NCBI RefSeq assembly: GCF_036013975.1
Contig: NZ_CP107904.1
Coordinates: 6,349,001 to 6,413,000, forward strand
Source: Kitasatospora sp. NBC_00458
GTDB lineage: Bacteria > Actinomycetota > Actinomycetes > Streptomycetales > Streptomycetaceae
DNA length: 64,000 bases
Direction: 5' to 3'
Shown: positions 50,687 through 58,932 of the stretch, piece by piece
Layout: every line of letters begins with the position of its first letter
How positions within the stretch are numbered: position 1 is the stretch's first letter
The notes under the pieces: generated by a model
What the model was told of the DNA's origin: nothing
Seen by the model: only the letters and a program-made list of their open reading frames with translations
The model's database searches: none
Made by a program: the position numbers and the translations under genes

Positions 50687-51004
50687 ATGAGCTTCCTTCG
50701 CGCCTGCGCGCTGAGCGAGCTGGCTGAGGACGAGCCCAAGCGCGTCGACCTCAACGGCGTCCCGGTCGCCGTCGTCCGCACCGACGAGGGGGTGTTCGCG
50801 ATCAACGACGTCTGCTCGCACGCGAACGTCTCGCTCTCCGAGGGCGAGGTCGAGGACTGCATGATCGAATGCTGGCTGCACGGTTCCAGCTTCGACCTGC
50901 GCACCGGGAAGCCCTCCGGGCTGCCCGCCACCAAGCCGGTCGCTGTCTACCCCGTAAAGATCGAAGGGGACGATGTGCTCGTCTCCGTCAACCAGGAGTC
51001 CTGA
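50687..51004 (+). CDS. Rieske-type ferredoxin subunit in the suf operon
   Basis: A 105-residue soluble Rieske [2Fe-2S] protein. Ligands are Cys and His of VCSHANVSLSEG and Cys and His of IECWLHGSSFD, in CxH...CxxH spacing; the bc1-type disulfide cysteines are absent, so it is the ferredoxin-like type. It starts 4 bases after the sufD stop and ends 6 bases before sufC. Actinobacterial suf operons often contain it; it may supply electrons for cluster assembly, which is not proven. No signal peptide. Confidence 0.93.
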   Translation: MSFLRACALSELAEDEPKRVDLNGVPVAVVRTDEGVFAINDVCSHANVSLSEGEVEDCMIECWLHGSSFDLRTGKPSGLPATKPVAVYPVKIEGDDVLVSVNQES

Positions 51005-51010
51005 GTACCC

Positions 51011-51775
51011 ATGGCAACGCTTGAAATCCGCGACCTGCACGTCTCCGTCGAGGCCGAGAACGGTCCCCGCGAGATCCTCAAGGGCGTCGACCTGACCGTG
51101 AAGCAGGGCGAGACCCACGCCATCATGGGTCCGAACGGCTCCGGCAAGTCCACCCTCGCCTACTCCCTCGCGGGCCACCCGAAGTACACCGTCACCGGCG
51201 GCAGCGTGCTGCTGGACGGCGAGGACGTCCTGGAGATGTCCGTCGACGAGCGCGCCCGGGCCGGCGTCTTCCTGGCCATGCAGTACCCGGTCGAGGTCCC
51301 CGGCGTCTCGGTCTCCAACTTCCTGCGCACCGCCGCCACCGCCGTCCGCGGCGAGGCCCCCAAGCTGCGCCTGTGGGTCAAGGAGGTCAAGGAGGCGATG
51401 GCCGCCCTCCAGATGGACCCGGCCTTCGCCGAGCGCAACGTCAACGAGGGCTTCTCCGGCGGCGAGAAGAAGCGCCACGAGATCCTCCAGCTGGAGCTCC
51501 TCAAGCCGAAGATCGCGATCCTCGACGAGACCGACTCCGGCCTCGACGTCGACGCGCTGCGGGTCGTCTCCGAGGGCATCAACCGGGTCCGCTCGACCGG
51601 TGAGGTCGGCACCCTGCTGGTCACGCACTACACCCGCATCCTGCGGTACATCAAGCCCGACTACGTCCACGTCTTCGCGGCCGGCCGCATCGTCGAGTCC
51701 GGCGGTGCCGAGCTGGCCGACAAGCTGGAGGCGGAGGGCTACGAGTCCTACGTGAAGGGCGGCGCTTCCGAGTGA
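51011..51775 (+). CDS. sufC: Fe-S cluster assembly ATPase SufC
   Basis: A 254-residue ABC-type ATPase of the SufBCD scaffold. Walker A IMGPNGSGKSTLAYSLAGHP, the signature NEGFSGGEKKRHEILQL, Walker B IAILDETDSGLDVDAL and the switch His in LLVTHYTRIL are present. The ATG at 51011 is used. The stop overlaps the GTG of sufS. Confidence 0.98.
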   Translation: MATLEIRDLHVSVEAENGPREILKGVDLTVKQGETHAIMGPNGSGKSTLAYSLAGHPKYTVTGGSVLLDGEDVLEMSVDERARAGVFLAMQYPVEVPGVSVSNFLRTAATAVRGEAPKLRLWVKEVKEAMAALQMDPAFAERNVNEGFSGGEKKRHEILQLELLKPKIAILDETDSGLDVDALRVVSEGINRVRSTGEVGTLLVTHYTRILRYIKPDYVHVFAAGRIVESGGAELADKLEAEGYESYVKGGASE

Positions 51776-53046
51776 CCCATACGCACGAGTCGGCGGTCCT
51801 GACGGGCCTGCTCGACACCGACGCGATCCGCAAGGACTTCCCCGTCCTGCAGCGCCTGCTGCACGACGGCAAGCCGCTGGTCTACCTCGACAACGCCGCC
51901 ACCTCGCAGAAGCCCCGCCAGGTGCTCGACGCGCTGAACACCTACTACGAGCGGCACAACGCCAACGTCCACCGCGGCGTGCACGTGCTCGCCGAGGAGG
52001 CCACGGCGCTGTACGAGGGCGCCCGTGACAAGGTCGCGGCGTTCATCAACGCGCCGAGCCGCAACGAGGTCATCTTCACCAAGAACGCCTCCGAGTCGCT
52101 CAACCTGGTCGCCAACATGCTGGCCTGGGCGGAGGAGCCCTACCGGGTCGACGCCGACTCCGAGATCGTCATCACGGAGATGGAGCACCACTCCAACATC
52201 GTCCCGTGGCAGCTGCTCGCGCAGCGCAGCGGCGCGAAGCTGAAGTGGTTCGGGCTGACCGACGAGGGCCGGCTCGACCTGTCGAACATCGACGAGCTGA
52301 TCACCGAGCGGACCAAGGTCGTCTCGGTGACCCTGGTCTCCAACCTGCTCGGCACCGTCAACCCGGTCGAGACCATCGTCCGCAAGGCGCAGTCGGTCGG
52401 CGCGCTCGTCGTCATCGACGCCTCGCAGGCCGCGCCGCACATGGTGCTGGACGTGCAGGCGCTGGAGGCCGACTTCGTCGCCTTCACCGGCCACAAGATG
52501 CTCGGCCCGACCGGCATCGGCGTGCTCTGGGGCCGCCAGGAGCTGCTGGAGGACCTCCCGCCGTTCCTCGGCGGCGGCGAGATGATCGAGACCGTCACCA
52601 TGGGCTCGTCCACCTACGCCCCGGCGCCGCACAAGTTCGAGGCCGGCACCCCGCCGATCGCCCAGGCGGTCGGGCTCGGCGCGGCCATCGACTACCTGTC
52701 GGACATCGGCATGGAGAAGATCGCCGCCCACGAGCACGCCATCACCGAGTACGCGGTGCAGCGCCTGCTGGAGGTCCCGGACCTGCGGATCATCGGCCCG
52801 CGCACGGCCGTCGACCGCGGCGCCGCGATCTCGTTCACGCTCGGCGACATCCACCCGCACGACGTGGGCCAGGTCCTCGACGAGCAGGGCATCGCCGTGC
52901 GCGTCGGCCACCACTGCGCGCGGCCGGTCTGCCTGCGGTACGGAATTCCGGCGACCACGCGGGCGTCGTTCTACCTGTACTCGACGCCGGGCGAGGTCGA
53001 CGCCCTGATCGACGGCCTCCACCACGTCCGGAACTTCTTCGGCTGA
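51772..53046 (+). CDS. sufS: Cysteine desulfurase SufS
   Basis: A 424-residue PLP enzyme taking sulfur from cysteine. YLDNAATSQKPRQVLDAL opens the fold, the PLP Lys is in FTGHKMLGPTGIG near residue 241, EMEHHSNIVPW and DASQAAPHM are conserved, and the catalytic Cys is in RVGHHCARPVCLRYG near residue 384. It is a type II desulfurase that hands sulfur to SufU. The GTG at 51772 overlaps sufC. Confidence 0.97.
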   Translation: MTHTHESAVLTGLLDTDAIRKDFPVLQRLLHDGKPLVYLDNAATSQKPRQVLDALNTYYERHNANVHRGVHVLAEEATALYEGARDKVAAFINAPSRNEVIFTKNASESLNLVANMLAWAEEPYRVDADSEIVITEMEHHSNIVPWQLLAQRSGAKLKWFGLTDEGRLDLSNIDELITERTKVVSVTLVSNLLGTVNPVETIVRKAQSVGALVVIDASQAAPHMVLDVQALEADFVAFTGHKMLGPTGIGVLWGRQELLEDLPPFLGGGEMIETVTMGSSTYAPAPHKFEAGTPPIAQAVGLGAAIDYLSDIGMEKIAAHEHAITEYAVQRLLEVPDLRIIGPRTAVDRGAAISFTLGDIHPHDVGQVLDEQGIAVRVGHHCARPVCLRYGIPATTRASFYLYSTPGEVDALIDGLHHVRNFFG

Positions 53047-53065
53047 CGGGACGGGGCACGCGATC

Positions 53066-53521
53066 ATGAAGCTCGACTCGATGTACCAGGACATCATCCT
53101 GGACCACTACCGCAACCCCCACGGCAAGGGGCTGCGCGACGGTGACGCCGAGGTGCACCACGTCAACCCCACCTGCGGGGACGAGATCACCCTGCGGGTG
53201 CGGCTCGACGGCGCCACGGTCGCCGACGTCTCGTACGAGTCGCAGGGCTGCTCGATCAGCCAGGCCAGCGCCTCGGTGCTGAACGACCTGGTGGTCGGCA
53301 AGACCGTCGGCGAGGCGCAGGCGGTCCAGGAGGCCTTCCTGGAGCTGATGCAGAGCAAGGGCCAGGGCGAGGGCGACGAGGAGGTGCTGGAGGACGCGGT
53401 CGCGTTCGCCGGCGTCTCCAAGTACCCGGCCCGGGTCAAGTGCGCCCTGCTCAGCTGGATGGCCTGGAAGGACGCCACCGCCAAGGCCCTGGCCGAGCAC
53501 CCCGCCGTCACCACCGACTGA
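53066..53521 (+). CDS. sufU: SufU, zinc-dependent sulfur-transfer partner of SufS
   Basis: A 151-residue IscU-like protein. The three ligand cysteines are in NPTCGDEITL (near 41), SQGCSISQASASVL (near 66) and RVKCALLSWMAWKDA (near 129). The insert KGQGEGDEEVLEDAVAF and the length mark it as SufU type and not IscU. It accepts persulfide from SufS. The ATG at 53066 lies 19 bp after sufS. Confidence 0.96.
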   Translation: MKLDSMYQDIILDHYRNPHGKGLRDGDAEVHHVNPTCGDEITLRVRLDGATVADVSYESQGCSISQASASVLNDLVVGKTVGEAQAVQEAFLELMQSKGQGEGDEEVLEDAVAFAGVSKYPARVKCALLSWMAWKDATAKALAEHPAVTTD

Positions 53522-53541
53522 ACCGCAGAGGAGGACAGACC

Positions 53542-53955
53542 ATGAGTGACACCGACACCACCGAGACCACCGGCGCCGACACCGGCGCCGCGGCCGCCCC
53601 CGCTGCGGAGGAGGGCCCGACGGTCATCGTCGGCACCACCGCCGGCACCGTCTCCGTCGAGGACCTGACCGAGGCCCTGATGGACGTCGTCGACCCCGAG
53701 CTGGGCATCGACGTCGTCAACCTGGGCCTGATCTACGGCATCCACATCGACGAGTCCGACGTGGCCACCATCGACATGACGCTCACCTCGGCGGCCTGCC
53801 CGCTGACCGACGTCATCGAGGACCAGGCCAAGACCGCCACCGACGGCCTCGTCCAGGACCTGCGCATCAACTGGGTCTGGATGCCGCCGTGGGGCCCCGA
53901 CAAGATCACCCCCGACGGCCGCGACCAGCTCCGCGCCCTCGGCTTCAACGTCTGA
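53542..53955 (+). CDS. sufT: SufT / MIP18-type metal-sulfur cluster assembly factor
   Basis: A 137-residue DUF59 protein. After a Thr/Ala-rich leader (about 40 residues) come VVDPELGIDVVNLGLIYGI, the Cys-containing LTSAACPLTDVIEDQ and VWMPPWGPDKITPDG. The ATG at 53542 has GAGGAGGA just upstream. SufT helps mature Fe-S proteins; it is the last suf gene before a terminator. Confidence 0.95.
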   Translation: MSDTDTTETTGADTGAAAAPAAEEGPTVIVGTTAGTVSVEDLTEALMDVVDPELGIDVVNLGLIYGIHIDESDVATIDMTLTSAACPLTDVIEDQAKTATDGLVQDLRINWVWMPPWGPDKITPDGRDQLRALGFNV

Positions 53956-53976
53956 CGGACGCCACCCGTCAACCCG

Positions 53977-54020
53977 CTGCCGCGCGAATCTCCCCTTCGG
54001 GGGAATTGTTCGCGCGGCAG
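53977..54020 (+). terminator. Hairpin after the suf operon
   Basis: An outer 12-bp stem (53977-53988 with 54009-54020) and an inner TCCCC/GGGGA stem with TTCG loop (53991-54004). Confidence 0.82.
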
Positions 54021-54078
54021 TGGTATATCTGCCAGCGTGCGGCGAGGCTGGAGCCGCGACCTCGGAGGGAGCGATGTC

Positions 54079-54738
54079 ATGTCGGTAGTTGCGTTCGCGC
54101 AGTTGCTTCTGCCTGACTCGCCGTACGCCATGTGGGTCCGGGGAGAACTCGGTGAGTACCTCCGGCTCCCGGACGACGGCACGCGGGTGGAAGTGGTCGG
54201 AGGGGAGATCGTCGTGTCACCGGCGCCGGTTGTTACGCATGCGGTGTTCCTCGCACACATCGAGCGAGGGTTCGGCCGCGCCGGTGACGCGGACGCCGAC
54301 TTCCCCTGGCGGGCACTGCAAGCGGTCGGCCTGGACCTGGTGGAGACCGGGGACGGGTACGTTCCGGATCTCGTCGTGGTGGACGCGGCAGTGGAGGAGC
54401 GGGCACTGGCAGGCGACATCGGCTCCCTCTACGCGCACGACATCGCCATGGCGGTCGAGGTGACGTCCTCGTCGAACGCCCGCCACGACCGTCGCCCCAT
54501 GTTCGGTCGGCAGGTCAGGTCCACCAAGTGGAACGGCTACGCGCGCACCGGTGTGCCGTACTACCTGCTGGTGGACCGAGACCCCCGGCAGCCTGGTGTG
54601 ACCTTGTTCGGCGAGCCGAACAAGGCCGAGGCGACGTACGAGGTACTCGGTGAGTGGAAGTTCGGGGAGTCCGTCCGACTGCCGGAGCCCTTCGGCGTCG
54701 AGATCGGGACCGATGCCTGGAAGCCCTGGAGCGCGTAG
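54079..54738 (+). CDS. Uma2-family (DUF820) putative endonuclease
   Basis: A 219-residue Uma2 protein with a PD-(D/E)xK-like core: GYVPDLVVVDAAV supplies the Asp, MAVEVTSSSNARHDR the Glu, and KWNGYARTGVPYYLLVDRDP closes the fold. The ATG at 54079 has GGAGGGA at 54064-54070; the frame upstream (GTG 54037) is less likely. Such genes are abundant as scattered paralogues in streptomycetes; the substrate is unknown. Its base composition is slightly lower in GC than the suf genes before it. Confidence 0.9.
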   Translation: MSVVAFAQLLLPDSPYAMWVRGELGEYLRLPDDGTRVEVVGGEIVVSPAPVVTHAVFLAHIERGFGRAGDADADFPWRALQAVGLDLVETGDGYVPDLVVVDAAVEERALAGDIGSLYAHDIAMAVEVTSSSNARHDRRPMFGRQVRSTKWNGYARTGVPYYLLVDRDPRQPGVTLFGEPNKAEATYEVLGEWKFGESVRLPEPFGVEIGTDAWKPWSA

Positions 54739-54743
54739 CCGGG

Positions 54744-54794
54744 CGGAACGCCGCTGCCCGGGACGGAGTATCCGTCCCGGGCAGCGGCGTTCCG
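54744..54794. terminator. Very long bidirectional hairpin between the Uma2 and MFS genes
   Basis: A perfect 23-bp stem (54744-54766 with 54772-54794) and a 5-nt loop, between convergent genes. Confidence 0.92.
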
Positions 54795-54807
54795 GCGTCC
54801 GTGCCGG

Positions 54808-56139
54808 TCAGGCGTGCCTGGGCTTGCGGGCCACGGCGACGGCCAGGGCGGCGCAGAGGGCGGCGGCGAGGAGGACGAAGCCGCTGGTGGCGGGGAGCAG
54901 GCCGTAGGCCTGGATGAGGGCGCCCACGCCCACGATGGGGAGGGACGAGCCGAGGTAGACGATGACCCAGAGCGAGGACAGCTCCGAGCCCCGGCGTTCG
55001 GGGTTCATCGCGGCGACGGCGCTGGTGAAGAGCGAGCGGAAGGCGATGCCCTGGCAGGCGCCGCCGAGGACGCTGCCGATGAACAGCAGCGCGGGGGTGC
55101 CGGTGTACTGGGCGGTGACGACCAGGCCGAGGCCGGTGGCCAGGCCGGTCATGCCGAGGGCGATCACCAGGCGGTCGGCGGTGGGCGGGACGAGCAGCTG
55201 GGCGACGGCCGAGGAGCCGAGCAGCAGGGCCGCGACGACGGCGCCGGTCAGCCGGGAGTCGGTGTGCAGCAGCTTGGCCGAGAAGGCCGGGGCCAGGCTG
55301 AGGTAGACGCCGAAGACCGCGTAGGAGATGAAGCCGGCGGAGGAGGCCAGCAGGAACTCGCGGCGGCCGGTGACCGGCAGCGCCAGGCGCTGCGGGCGCA
55401 GGTGGGCCGGGGTGGTGATGCGCGGCGGGGAGGCGGGCGGGCGGTTGCGGCCGGGCATCCGGGGGTGGACCAGGGCGAGCGGCACGCAGAGCGCCAGCAG
55501 GGCGATCGCGTGCAGCAGGAACGGGGTCAGCAGCGGGTCGGAGCCGCCGGCCAGCATGGCGCCGACCACCGGGCCGATCGCGACGCCGCCCGCCGAACAG
55601 GCCAGGGTGAGCTTGGCGGCCAGGGTCGGGTGGTCGGGCAGCAGGTCGCCGAGGGCGGCTCCGGCGGCGCCCGTGGACAGGCCGACCGCGATGCCCTGGA
55701 CGGCGCGTCCGGCGGCGAGCTGCCAGAAGCTGCCGGAGGTCGCGAAGACGACGTCGCCCGCGGCGGCCAGCCCCACGGCGGGCAGGATCAGTGCCCGCCG
55801 TCCGAGGTGGTCCGACCAGTGGCCGACCACGGCGAGCACCGGGACCAGCGCGAACACGTAGACCGTGAACAGGACGGTGGTGTCCAGTGCGGTCAGCGAG
55901 AGGCGCTGCTGGAGCAGCGGGTAGATCGGGGTGGCCAGGTTGGCGCCGATCAGCATGAAGAGGAGGGCGGCGGCGACGAGGCCGACGCGGACGCCGCGCA
56001 GCGCGTTCCAGCGGCTGATCGCGGCGAGCCGGAGCTGTGTGCGTGGTGCGAGCTCCAGGGGGAGCAGGGCCTCCGACAGTCGGCGTCCGTCGAGCTGCGC
56101 GGTGCGCAGGCCGGAGCCGGCGGGGGAGAGGTCCGCCAT
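54808..56139 (-). CDS. MFS transporter
   Basis: A 443-residue major facilitator with 12 predicted membrane helices. The loop 2-3 motif GHWSDHLGRRALILP (near residue 105) is the MFS signature, and VQGIAVGLSTGAAGAALGDLLPDH carries the motif C-like Gly pattern of drug-efflux members. The first 45 residues are a soluble leader. The ATG at 56139 has AGGAGA about 8 bases upstream. It is probably a small-molecule exporter; substrate unknown. Confidence 0.92.
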   Translation of the reverse strand: MADLSPAGSGLRTAQLDGRRLSEALLPLELAPRTQLRLAAISRWNALRGVRVGLVAAALLFMLIGANLATPIYPLLQQRLSLTALDTTVLFTVYVFALVPVLAVVGHWSDHLGRRALILPAVGLAAAGDVVFATSGSFWQLAAGRAVQGIAVGLSTGAAGAALGDLLPDHPTLAAKLTLACSAGGVAIGPVVGAMLAGGSDPLLTPFLLHAIALLALCVPLALVHPRMPGRNRPPASPPRITTPAHLRPQRLALPVTGRREFLLASSAGFISYAVFGVYLSLAPAFSAKLLHTDSRLTGAVVAALLLGSSAVAQLLVPPTADRLVIALGMTGLATGLGLVVTAQYTGTPALLFIGSVLGGACQGIAFRSLFTSAVAAMNPERRGSELSSLWVIVYLGSSLPIVGVGALIQAYGLLPATSGFVLLAAALCAALAVAVARKPRHA

Positions 56140-56497
56140 GGCAGGGGTCTCCTGTGGCCGGGCGCCACCGGGGTCGGCGGGGTATGCCGGCGCGCCCGTC
56201 CTTGGGCGCTGTGGTGGTGGCCTCGGTGCGGGGGCTCCCTGGTGGAGCGGGTGAGCTGAAGTGGTCCCTCCCGCCGGGTGGCGGGTGAGGAGCGTGGGCT
56301 TCGTTGCCCGTCGGCCCGCGCGGGGTGTGCGCGGTACCGATTCGAAGGATAAGGGGTGGGCGCGCGCTCGCGGCGCGCGCCCCTTGGGGCCGGGCATCGG
56401 GCGTGCGCGGCCTATACGCTGGGGTGATGGGCCGGTACGCGGAGCTGATCTCCGCGCCGCCGGCGGGCTGACCTCGGCGTAGGGAGAACGCGCAACG
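56140..56497. other. Divergent intergenic region, MFS gene and conserved hypothetical
   Basis: 358 bp without a gene. It contains a GC hairpin (about 56358-56384) and a TATACG hexamer near 56412, the likely -10 of the plus-strand gene. On the minus strand the roughly 200-nt leader of the MFS gene holds CACCCGCCACCCGGCGGG and other pairing stretches; I matched it to no known riboswitch. Confidence 0.5.
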
Positions 56498-58177
56498 ATG
56501 GCCGCACGACGTCGCAAGAACGCCGGAACCCCGGCGGCGGTCACGCCGGGCGAGGGCGCTGTGCTGCCCGCCGACCTGGAGCTGCAGGACCTGTACGGGG
56601 CGTTCGCCGCGCACGGGCTGGACGACGAGGACCTGGACGACGCGGCCGTCCTGGTGCCGCCGGTGGCGCTGCCGTCCGAGGCCGAGCTGGCCGCCCAGGC
56701 GAAGGCCGTGCCGATGTTCGGCTGGGCCCTGGCGCTGGCCCGCTGGACCGCCCCGCACCGTCCGGTGGACGAGTTCGGCGACCTCACCGGCCCGGACCGG
56801 GCGCCGGCCGCCCGGCTGCTCGGCCTCGCCCCGGAGGAGGGGGACGCGCCGGAGGAGGCCGTGGTCGAGGCGATGCGCGCCTGGTCGCTCGCCTGCGACC
56901 TGGACCTGGTCGAGATCGGCACCACCGCGGCCGGCGAGCACGTGGCCGTCCCCGGGCCGGATCTGGAGCCGGCCGAGGAGGGGGATCCGGAGACCGTCCT
57001 GGAGCTGTGGCTGACCGCCGCCGGGATCGTCCGCGAGCTGGCCGTGGAGGCCGACTCGCTGCCCGGCGAGGAGGCGCCCGGGGGCGCCGCCGGGGCCGCG
57101 GCGGGCGAGCAGGCCGCCGACGGCACGGCCGAGGGGGAGGACGAGGAGGAGGACGAGGACGGGCTCAGCGAGGTCGAGGACGCCCGCGACGAGGCCGCCG
57201 AGCTGCTCGACGAGGCGCTCCAGGTCCTCTACGAGACCACCGCCTTCGCCGAGCCGGGCAGCGAGACCGTGCCGCTCGGCGTGCTGGCCGCCCTGCTGGT
57301 GGTGCCGGAGGGCGAGGAGCCGAGCGAGGAGCTGCTCGGCGACATCACCGACGTGATGGTCGCCCTGGACCCGATGCTCGCCGACCTCGCCGAGCTGGGC
57401 CTGCTCGACTACCGGCCGATCGACCCGGAGCTCTTCGACGAGGAGGAGGCCGAGGGCGCCGTGGAGCCGACGGCCGCGGGCGGGGCGGAGGAGCCGCTGG
57501 ACGAGGCGGAGTCCGCCCGGTTCGGGCTGGTCCGGCTCACCCCGCTGGGCCAGTACGGGATCCGGCAGTGGCTGCTGGAGGACGGCTACGACGCGCCGCT
57601 GGTCGGCGACCTGGCCCGGGGCGACGCCGCCGGGCTGCTGCGCGGGATCAGCGAGGCCGCCAACGTGCTGCCCGACGACGAGCTGCGGGTCTGGGTGACC
57701 GGCCGGGAGCCGGTGGAGGCGGCGCGCGAGCTGCTCGCCGCGGCGCGCGGCCACGACGCGTACGCCCCGATGCGCCGGATGCTGTGCCACTCGGCGCTGA
57801 GCATGCTCGGCGCGCCCGCCGAGCCGGCCGTCCGGGAGGTGCTGGACGACCCGGAGCTGGGCGGCGGGGCACGGGCCTGGCTGGTGTCGCTCGGGGTGGC
57901 CGACGTGCCCGCGCCCGAGCGGTCCATGGCGCTCTGGACGGTGGTCGACGCCTTCGCGGCCCAGCTGCTCGACTCGGGCGGCGACCCGGAGCAGTTGCGC
58001 GAGCTGATCGAGGACCTGCCGGTGACCGGCAATCCGGCGAGCTACTTCGGCGAGCTGTGGCGGGTGGACCACCCCTACACGGCGGACGTGCTGGAGGCGG
58101 TCGGCGAGCTGCACCTGGACCGCACGGTCGCCAAGGAGGCCCGCAAGGCGGCGTTCAAGGCGCGGTCGAAGGGCTGA
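56498..58177 (+). CDS. Conserved hypothetical protein with an acidic central linker
   Basis: A 559-residue soluble protein not recognised as a named family. The N-terminal 200 residues are helical (LELQDLYGAFAAHGLDDEDLDD, FGWALALARWTAPHRPVDEFGDLTG). A very acidic stretch (GEDEEEDEDGLSEVEDARDE) lies near residue 215, followed by winged-helix-like FGLVRLTPLGQYGIRQWLLEDGYDAPLVGDL near 350, and an alpha-repeat C-terminus (PMRRMLCHSALSMLGAPAEPAVREVLDD). The basic start MAARRRKNAG and the GGGAG ribosome site support the ATG at 56498. It could be a DNA- or protein-binding scaffold; that is conjecture. Confidence 0.85.
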   Translation: MAARRRKNAGTPAAVTPGEGAVLPADLELQDLYGAFAAHGLDDEDLDDAAVLVPPVALPSEAELAAQAKAVPMFGWALALARWTAPHRPVDEFGDLTGPDRAPAARLLGLAPEEGDAPEEAVVEAMRAWSLACDLDLVEIGTTAAGEHVAVPGPDLEPAEEGDPETVLELWLTAAGIVRELAVEADSLPGEEAPGGAAGAAAGEQAADGTAEGEDEEEDEDGLSEVEDARDEAAELLDEALQVLYETTAFAEPGSETVPLGVLAALLVVPEGEEPSEELLGDITDVMVALDPMLADLAELGLLDYRPIDPELFDEEEAEGAVEPTAAGGAEEPLDEAESARFGLVRLTPLGQYGIRQWLLEDGYDAPLVGDLARGDAAGLLRGISEAANVLPDDELRVWVTGREPVEAARELLAAARGHDAYAPMRRMLCHSALSMLGAPAEPAVREVLDDPELGGGARAWLVSLGVADVPAPERSMALWTVVDAFAAQLLDSGGDPEQLRELIEDLPVTGNPASYFGELWRVDHPYTADVLEAVGELHLDRTVAKEARKAAFKARSKG

Positions 58178-58185
58178 GCGGGCCG

Positions 58186-58254
58186 GGCCCCCGTCCCCGC
58201 GGGTCCGCCCCCGGGGCGGAGGCCGTACCGGGGGCGGGGCGGCGGGGACGGGCC
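58186..58254. terminator. Possible branched hairpin between convergent genes
   Basis: CCCGTCCCCGC (58190-58200) pairs with GCGGGGACGGG (58242-58252), enclosing a second GC stem. Weak by form, but well placed. Confidence 0.5.
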
Positions 58255-58318
58255 GGGGCCGACGGCCCGACCGGACGGCGGGGCCGGACCGGGTGGCGGG
58301 CGCGGAGGCCGGCCGGGT

Positions 58319-58762
58319 TCACGGCAGGTCCAGCGAGCCGTCCGCGGTGAACGGGAAGAACGGGTTGTGGGCCAGCTCCCAGAGGTGGCCGTCCGGGTCC
58401 TCGAAGTAGCCGGAGTAGCCGCCCCAGCTGGTCGGCGCCGGCGGCTTGACCACCGTCGCGCCGGCCGCGACCGCCGTCTCCAGGGCGGCGTCCACCTGCG
58501 CGGGCGACTCCAGGTTCACCGCGAGGGTGACGCCCCGGAACGAGGGCTCGCCGCCGGCCGGGACGCCCGCGTCGGCGGCCAGCTCGTCGTGCGGGAAGAG
58601 GCCGAGCACCGAGTCGGCGGTGCGGAACCAGACGATCTCCGGGCTGGAGACGGAGGAGCGGCGCCACCCCAGCGCCTCGTAGAAGCGGGCGCTCTCGTCG
58701 AGGTCGGCCACCCCGAGGGTGACGATGCTGATCCGGGCCGGGAACTCCGTGGTTGCTGTCAT
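58319..58762 (-). CDS. VOC-family (glyoxalase/bleomycin-resistance fold) protein
   Basis: A 147-residue VOC protein with two beta-alpha-beta-beta-beta modules. RISIVTLGVADLDESARFYEALGW starts the first, and GYFEDPDGHLWELAHNPFFP ends the second with the Glu that is usually a metal ligand. It could be a dioxygenase-like, isomerase or binding protein; substrate unknown. The ATG at 58762 is used. Confidence 0.9.
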   Translation of the reverse strand: MTATTEFPARISIVTLGVADLDESARFYEALGWRRSSVSSPEIVWFRTADSVLGLFPHDELAADAGVPAGGEPSFRGVTLAVNLESPAQVDAALETAVAAGATVVKPPAPTSWGGYSGYFEDPDGHLWELAHNPFFPFTADGSLDLP

Positions 58763-58932
58763 ACCGGCCAGCGTACGAAGGGGGACCGACAGCCGCCCGC
58801 CCGGACACGGCGGCCGGGTGGAGGGTTCCGATCGCAGGGCGGATCCGCCCGGTGGGGCAAAGGGCCTGATGACCCGGCAGGTCGGGCCACGTATCGTTGC
58901 CCGCAGTCGACGGGCATGGCGAGGACCAGGGG

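Noticed and set aside
53977..54794. Uma2 gene as a third bracketed islet.
   Set aside because: The hairpins on either side (53977-54020 and 54744-54794) share no sequence, so there is no duplication footprint.
56190..56330. T-box leader on the minus strand before the MFS gene.
   Set aside because: A GGGACCAC-like stretch is present, but the T-box consensus AGGGTGGNACCGCG is not.
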